Shown: positions 15,840 through 20,047 of the stretch, piece after piece
Position numbering within the stretch: position 1 is the first letter of the stretch
How the letters are laid out: each line of letters opens with the position of its first letter
Source of the DNA: Cladosporium sp. IMV 00045
Lineage: Eukaryota > Ascomycota > Dothideomycetes > Cladosporiales > Cladosporiaceae
Assembly: GCA_001931905.2 (NCBI GenBank)
Contig: MSJI02000436.1
Span: 1 to 20,047 of the forward strand
Reading direction: 5' to 3'
Length of the DNA: 20,047 bases
The notes under the pieces: model-generated
What the model was told of the DNA's origin: nothing
Database searches by the model: none
What the model saw: only the letters and a program-made list of their open reading frames with translations
Program-made: the position numbers and the translations under genes

Positions 15840-17513
15840 ATGCCTACCTATTCCGAAGATACGCTTACTACGGCCCTAATAGCCTACCGAAACGGCGAAT
15901 ATACCTCTATTCGAAAGTACGCTTACGCGTTTAGTATACCGCTTTCGACTTTCTCCGACCGGCTTACGAAGTCTACTACCCGCTCTAAATCGCACGAATC
16001 GTAGAAGATACTCTCTACTACCGAAGAGGAGGCTCTTATTAAAGCTATAACTCGACTATCTAAGTCGGGAGTCCCTATTACCCTTTCGTTAACGAGAGAA
16101 CTCGCCGAAGAAATCCGTAACGCCCGCTTCCGCCTAACCTCGACTCCGACTTCCTACCCTCCTATTAGTAAAAGGTGGATCGATAGGTTCCGAAAACGAT
16201 ACCCTATACTAAAGACCGTCTACTCTCGAGCTCTAGACGCGAGCCGCTTCGAAGCGGTAAGCTATCCGACTATAAACGCCTACTTTACTACGCTTTCCGA
16301 CCTTTTCCTCGAGAATTCCTACTCTTCCGACGCGGTTTTTAACGTCGACGAGACCGGTTTCGCTCTCGGTACTACTTTACCTTCGAGAGTACTTATTAAT
16401 AAAGAGGAGGCTATAGGATTTAAGAAGATAAGCGGAAGGTAAGAGTAGATAACGGCTATAGAGTACGTCGGAGCCTCGGGAGTCTCTCTACCTCCGCTTA
16501 TTATCTTCCGGGCAAAGGATACGAATACCGGGTAGATACCGACTTCTACGCCCGAGAAGTAGAAGTTCTCTACCTCTTCTAGCGGGTAGACGTCCGATTC
16601 TCACGCGTACGAGTAGCTAACTACGTTATTCGAACCCGAAACGGCCCGTAACGACGGAAAAAGGAGGCTATTACTACTCGACGGATACGGATCGCACCTT
16701 ACGGCTAGGTTTATTGCCTTTTACCTCGATAAGAGTATCGACCTAGTCGTATTACCTCCGTATACCTCGCATCTATTATAACCCCTCGACGTCGGGTTAT
16801 TCGGCCCTCTTAAGCGGGCTTTATCGACCGAGATCGACCGGCTTTTCCGGTTAGATACTCGACGAATACCGCGTATCGAGTAGAATTCGGCCTATATTAC
16901 GGCTAGATCTAGGGCCTTTACGGCTAAGAACGTCGAGTCGGCCTTCCGTGCGTCCGGTATCTACCCTCTAAGCCCGATTACTATCCTCTCTACTCTTCGA
17001 ATACCCTCGGAGCCCTCTCGAGTTACGCCGCCTCCTATTACGACTACGAACGACCTAGACCGCTCTCTACTAGATAGTTCGCCGCCGGAGGGTACGGAGT
17101 TACGGGAGGCGACGTCGCTAGTTAACTCGATCGTTCGTTCTTCTACTCTCGAGACTCCCGTAAAGCGGTATATCGAGCGATCGGGAGTAGCTTTCGAGAG
17201 AACCTCTTCCGAGAACGCTCTTTTACGGAAGGAGAACGCGGAGTATAAAGAGCTATTACGGGTACGTAAGGAACGTAAGAAAGGGAAGCGCGTAGCGATA
17301 AAAGGGAGGTTCGTCTTTAATACGAAGGAAATCCTCGAGGTAGTCGAGAGAGCGGAAGCGGAGGCCTTAAAGAGAAAGCCGAAGAGGAAGCGAAAGGCGA
17401 AAGCTACGACTCCCGAAATCGAGGACGAGGAAGATAAAGGTATCGAGAGTAATATATCCGAAAGCGAGAGTAATTACATTATCGTAGCTAGTAAGAGATT
17501 AAATCCGAGGTAG
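15840..17513 (+). pseudogene. Pogo/Fot1-like DDE transposase, broken by RIP stops
   Basis: The frame from the ATG at 15840 to the TAG at 17511 is collinear over 557 codons with no shift, but nine in-frame stops interrupt it (seven TAG, two TAA). Every one is what RIP makes from CAG, CAA or TGG. An N-terminal helix-turn-helix of the psq type lies at about residues 1-50, followed by a CENPB-type DNA-binding part at about 60-125. The catalytic core carries Asp170 in FNVDETGF, Asp281 in LLLDGYGSH and Asp317 in PLDVGLFGPLKRA, a DD35D spacing. The C-terminus is basic and then acidic (KRKPKRKRK, then EIEDEED near the end). The family excises elements by DDE chemistry at TA targets. This copy cannot make the protein. 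The terminal stop may itself be RIP-made, as the next in-frame stop is at 17520. Confidence 0.92.
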
Positions 17514-17529
17514 AGAGTCTAAAATTCCG

Positions 17530-17571
17530 TCCGGTTTCCCCTCCTATCCGGTTTCCCCTATAGTAACGTTA
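17530..17571 (-). repeat. Right terminal inverted repeat of the pogo-like element
   Basis: Exact reverse complement of 15731-15772. On the minus strand it carries the same GGGGAAACCGGA doublet. The perfect match after RIP shows that the two ends were either hit identically or contained few CA/TG sites. Confidence 0.92.
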
Positions 17572-19444
17572 CTAGTAATAATAAGTACTAACTCCGAGCT
17601 AATTATCCTACCCTATAGGCGCGTAATTCTATTCTACCTCTTCGGTAGCGACATAGTATTTGCGAACGTTACCGCTAAAGATATATCCGGAAGGGGTAGG
17701 GGAGGGTAAAATCCTATTTATAGATGCCGTATAAGCTAAGAGCGGCTCCTCGCGAGTTTCGCGGGGGTCGATAGGCGTCGCGACTATATAAAACGGTAGG
17801 GCGATAGTTAAAAGAAACCTTAAAAAGGGAGTTATTTTTAAGATAGAGGAAAAGTAGTAAAGATATTCGATTTTACGAAGAACGCTCTATAGATATATTA
17901 TAGCTTTTCGATTTTCTATAATAGCCGGAAGACCGGTAAGCGAAGGTTTTAAGTAACGTATACGTCCGGTATCGATATAGAAACTACCTAGCTTTCCTTA
18001 GTATCTTACTTTAATACGAACTTTAAATAACGTTAGCGTCTAAGTATTTAGCTTATAACTAACGGAGCTACGCTTCTAGACGGTACATTAATATTAGAGA
18101 TCTATAACGTAGTAGGTAAGTTAGATTAATGAGTCTTACTTATCGTTACTAGGGAATAGATAAGAAGATATATAAACCCGAATATTAAGTAGTAGTATAA
18201 CTTTAAAAACCGTTCGTAGTATAGTAGTTTAATAAATTTCTAAATAGATATGTGCTATAGAAGGCTATTCCTTTACTCGAAAGATTCCGTTAGCCTAGGG
18301 CTCTAGCTCCGTTATAGGTAATAATCTTTAAGAAAAGGTTCCGACGGATAGCGATCTTTACTATATTACTTAAGGTATAAAATCTTATCCCTAGTTTTTC
18401 GGATACCTAGCTCCGCCCGTTAAAGTATAACATATTATCGACTAGTTATATCGACGTTTCGTAAGCTACCGTATAATTTAGCACATAATAATCGTAGCTG
18501 CTCTAGATAACTAGAGTACCGTATTAGTAATGGTTTTAACTAGTAGCCGAGCTTAAGACCTAACCGTAGGTTTTTCGAGCTACCTTAGCTCGATATTAGT
18601 TACTTTTTTTCTTATATATAGGCTAACGACGTTAAACGTTAATTTTTAAGTAGAGAAGAGGAGGGTAAAGAAGCCGATATGTAGATCCCTTCCCTTATCG
18701 TGTATTACCTATACGTTACTAACCTTATAGTAAAAAAAAAGGTTAGTAATATCCGGGGAATTAGATTATAGTAGCTAAAAGTACTTAGGTAGCCTATACC
18801 GGTTCTATAGGAAGGAGCTAGCTACGTAAAGTCGTTTAATTACTAGGATTAAGTGCCTAAGTATAAAGTCTCGCGCGAAATTAACTATGTTTCCGTCTAA
18901 GAAGAAATAGGTAGGGCGCCTATACTTCTAGAATGCGGGCGTAGGGTATCTCTATATCCGTAATACGCGAGCTCCGCCCGAATCCTTTCTATCGCTTTTC
19001 CTTTATAAATAGTTAGAAATCATTCCGATATAGCGAAGATAGCGTAGTATATACTAAATCGATCGAAATACACTATTCTTATCTCTTAGTATAATTTACG
19101 GATCTAACGGCTAGATATACTACTCCGCTAATCGTTATTAGTAGCCTTTATAAGCTATCCGAGCTTAACTAACCCCGTATACGCTACTCCGTTATAGTAA
19201 CTACTATCGTCCGATATTATCGCGTATTAACCGCGGAGACCCGGCCTAACGATCCTTAGCGCTAAATGAGTGTCGGTAAGCGCCCCGTAGATACGCTAGG
19301 CGTTATCGTGAGCTTAGCTTAGCTTTGCTATTCATATTTCGAGTTAGATAGTAACTAGTATAAATAGGAGCTTATATGCTTATTCGAACCGACTTATTCC
19401 TAATTAATTCCTCTATTATCAAATTGTAACGGATAATATATCAT

Positions 19445-19504
19445 ATTCTATTAGAATCTTTCTTAATAAAAGAGGCGTAAGTTAATCCTCAATTCTAATA
19501 GAAT
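19445..19504. repeat. Inverted repeat at the right edge of the RIP block
   Basis: ATTCTATTAGAAT at 19445-19457 is the exact reverse complement of ATTCTAATAGAAT at 19492-19504. Each arm is also nearly self-complementary. The pair lies exactly where CA/TG content returns to normal, so it may mark the end of the degraded element. Confidence 0.45.
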
Positions 19505-19616
19505 GGCAAGCTGCGAGTGCAAGACCTGCTATAGAGGTAGCGGATGCAATGGAAAGTGTAGGTACACTTCTTGTAGTATATGTTATACTATCGCCCCTTT
19601 TATATTCCATGCCTAA
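19503..19616 (+). CDS. Small cysteine-rich ORF, metallothionein-like pattern
   Basis: An ATG-started frame of 37 codons contains seven cysteines, all in residues 4-27. The spacing is C-x-C-x2-C-x5-C-x3-C-x4-C-x2-C, with GSGCNGKC at 12-19. Such spacing recalls fungal metallothioneins, which bind Cu(I) or Zn in the cytosol, but I cannot name a family with certainty. It lies directly at the right edge of the RIP block. Several Tyr codons (TAT, TAC) could be former Cys codons after RIP, so it may be a decaying gene. A similar GSGCKG motif occurs downstream in an open frame from 19632. No promoter or intron evidence was found. It could be a chance frame. Confidence 0.35.
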   Translation: MASCECKTCYRGSGCNGKCRYTSCSICYTIAPFIFHA

Positions 19617-20047
19617 TACAAGCTACCTTAATGGGCAATCACCTTGATGGTAGCGGCTGTAAGGGTTCCGTTTTTCGAGAGTTTAGCTAGCTGACCAGGC
19701 ATGACAGTGCAAGTAAACCAACACTTCCAAATCTCGATCTCGACGCCAGGTATCCTTTAGCCAATCAGACCTCCTCCTCTCGTTAAGTTCATGGTCACAC
19801 ACGGCGAAGGATTTGTGAAGCGGAATGCGCGGGCACGGTCGTTCAGGGAGGCTCGGGTCAATGTTGAAATCCTCTGGCGTATCACACGTATTCTCCATTC
19901 CCATAGTAATTCCTTCCACTTTCACATGGATGTTCCAAAGTACGTTCTCGGATGCATGCGGCTGAGTGCGTGCGGACGAATCTTCTAGACGGTCGGATAG
20001 ATGGGCCTGACCATGGGGCTCGAACCGATGAACGCCAAGCGACCAAC
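19617..20047. other. Right-edge stretch without recognised gene
   Basis: Dinucleotide use is normal again. A minus-strand frame (19925..19683, 80 codons, non-ATG start) is charged in its second half (ERRRSDWLKDTWRRDRD) and might be part of an exon, but no family is recognised. Confidence 0.3.

Larger units (their letters stand above)
15731..17571 (+). mobile_element. Pogo/Fot1-like Tc1-mariner DNA transposon, RIP-mutated
   Basis: This is a complete nested element of about 1.84 kb with perfect 42-bp inverted ends at 15731-15772 and 17530-17571. The outermost 8 bases on each side are the palindrome TAACGTTA. The true end could therefore lie at the internal TA (TA target duplication, 40-bp inverted repeat from 15733 to 17569), or the palindrome could be flanking. 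The element carries one transposase frame on the plus strand. Length and coding content fit the Fot1/pogo group of fungi. It lies inside another RIP-degraded repeat. Confidence 0.9.
13600..19500. repeat. RIP-degraded repeat block
   Basis: About 5.9 kb in which CpA and TpG are almost absent, TpA is in great excess and CpG remains common. For example, the 60 bases from 14101 contain neither CA nor TG. This is the mark of repeat-induced point mutation, which changes CpA to TpA on both strands of duplicated DNA in Pezizomycotina. No open frame of useful length survives anywhere in the block. The edges fade, with CA and TG reappearing at 13560-13950 and after about 19440. A pogo-like transposon is nested at 15731-17571. 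The host repeat on each side (13600-15730 and 17572-19500) could not be assigned to a class. Confidence 0.88.

Noticed and set aside
20001..20047. GGTTCGAGCC on the minus strand resembles a tRNA B box, and a partial T-arm can be drawn.
   Set aside because: The T-stem has a mismatch, the 5' half would lie outside the window, and the acceptor strand and anticodon loop look atypical.

Overview
The window looks like a piece of a filamentous ascomycete (Pezizomycotina) genome. Three things point there. Genes carry several short introns of about 48-68 bp with fungal branch sites (CTAAC, CTAAT, CTGAC). The protein families are fungal: a multicopper oxidase, an Sfk1/FRAG1-type membrane protein, and BED-finger hAT transposases. 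A block of about 5.9 kb shows the signature of repeat-induced point mutation (RIP): CpA and TpG nearly absent, TpA in excess, CpG kept. The exact order or species cannot be told from the sequence alone.

Layout. Positions 1-3500 hold two related but divergent hAT transposase genes, both on the minus strand. The first runs off the left edge with an open frame. The second has lost its C-terminal dimerisation part. Positions 3500-4230 show no gene but contain a perfect 12-bp stem-loop. Positions 4234-5248 (minus) hold a complete five-exon Sfk1/FRAG1/DRAM-like gene whose product (253 aa) I assembled by hand from splice sites. A third, truncated hAT relic lies at 5641-5988 (minus). Positions 6538-9143 (plus) hold a complete eight-exon multicopper oxidase (743 aa) with a secretion signal, all copper ligands, a hydrophobic C-terminal tail and a long methionine-rich insertion; one of its introns appears to use a GC donor. 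Positions 9144-11045 have no recognisable gene. Positions 11046-12404 (minus) hold an intronless hormone-sensitive-lipase-type esterase. Positions 12405-13600 have no recognisable gene. Positions about 13600-19500 are RIP-degraded repeat, with a nested pogo/Fot1-like DNA transposon at 15731-17571. Its transposase frame is still collinear over 557 codons and is broken only by RIP-type stops. At the right edge, just outside the RIP block, is a 37-codon cysteine-rich ORF.

How it fits together. Three host genes (Sfk1-like, multicopper oxidase, esterase) sit as islands between mobile elements. Nothing indicates that they form one pathway, and they are not arranged as a typical biosynthetic cluster. 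The two hAT genes are similar in protein but visibly diverged in DNA and are not RIP-mutated, while the 13.6-19.5 kb block is saturated with RIP. The most interesting biology is the methionine-rich copper oxidase, which may handle Cu(I), followed by the nested RIP-frozen transposon and the possible nested insertion of one hAT element into another.
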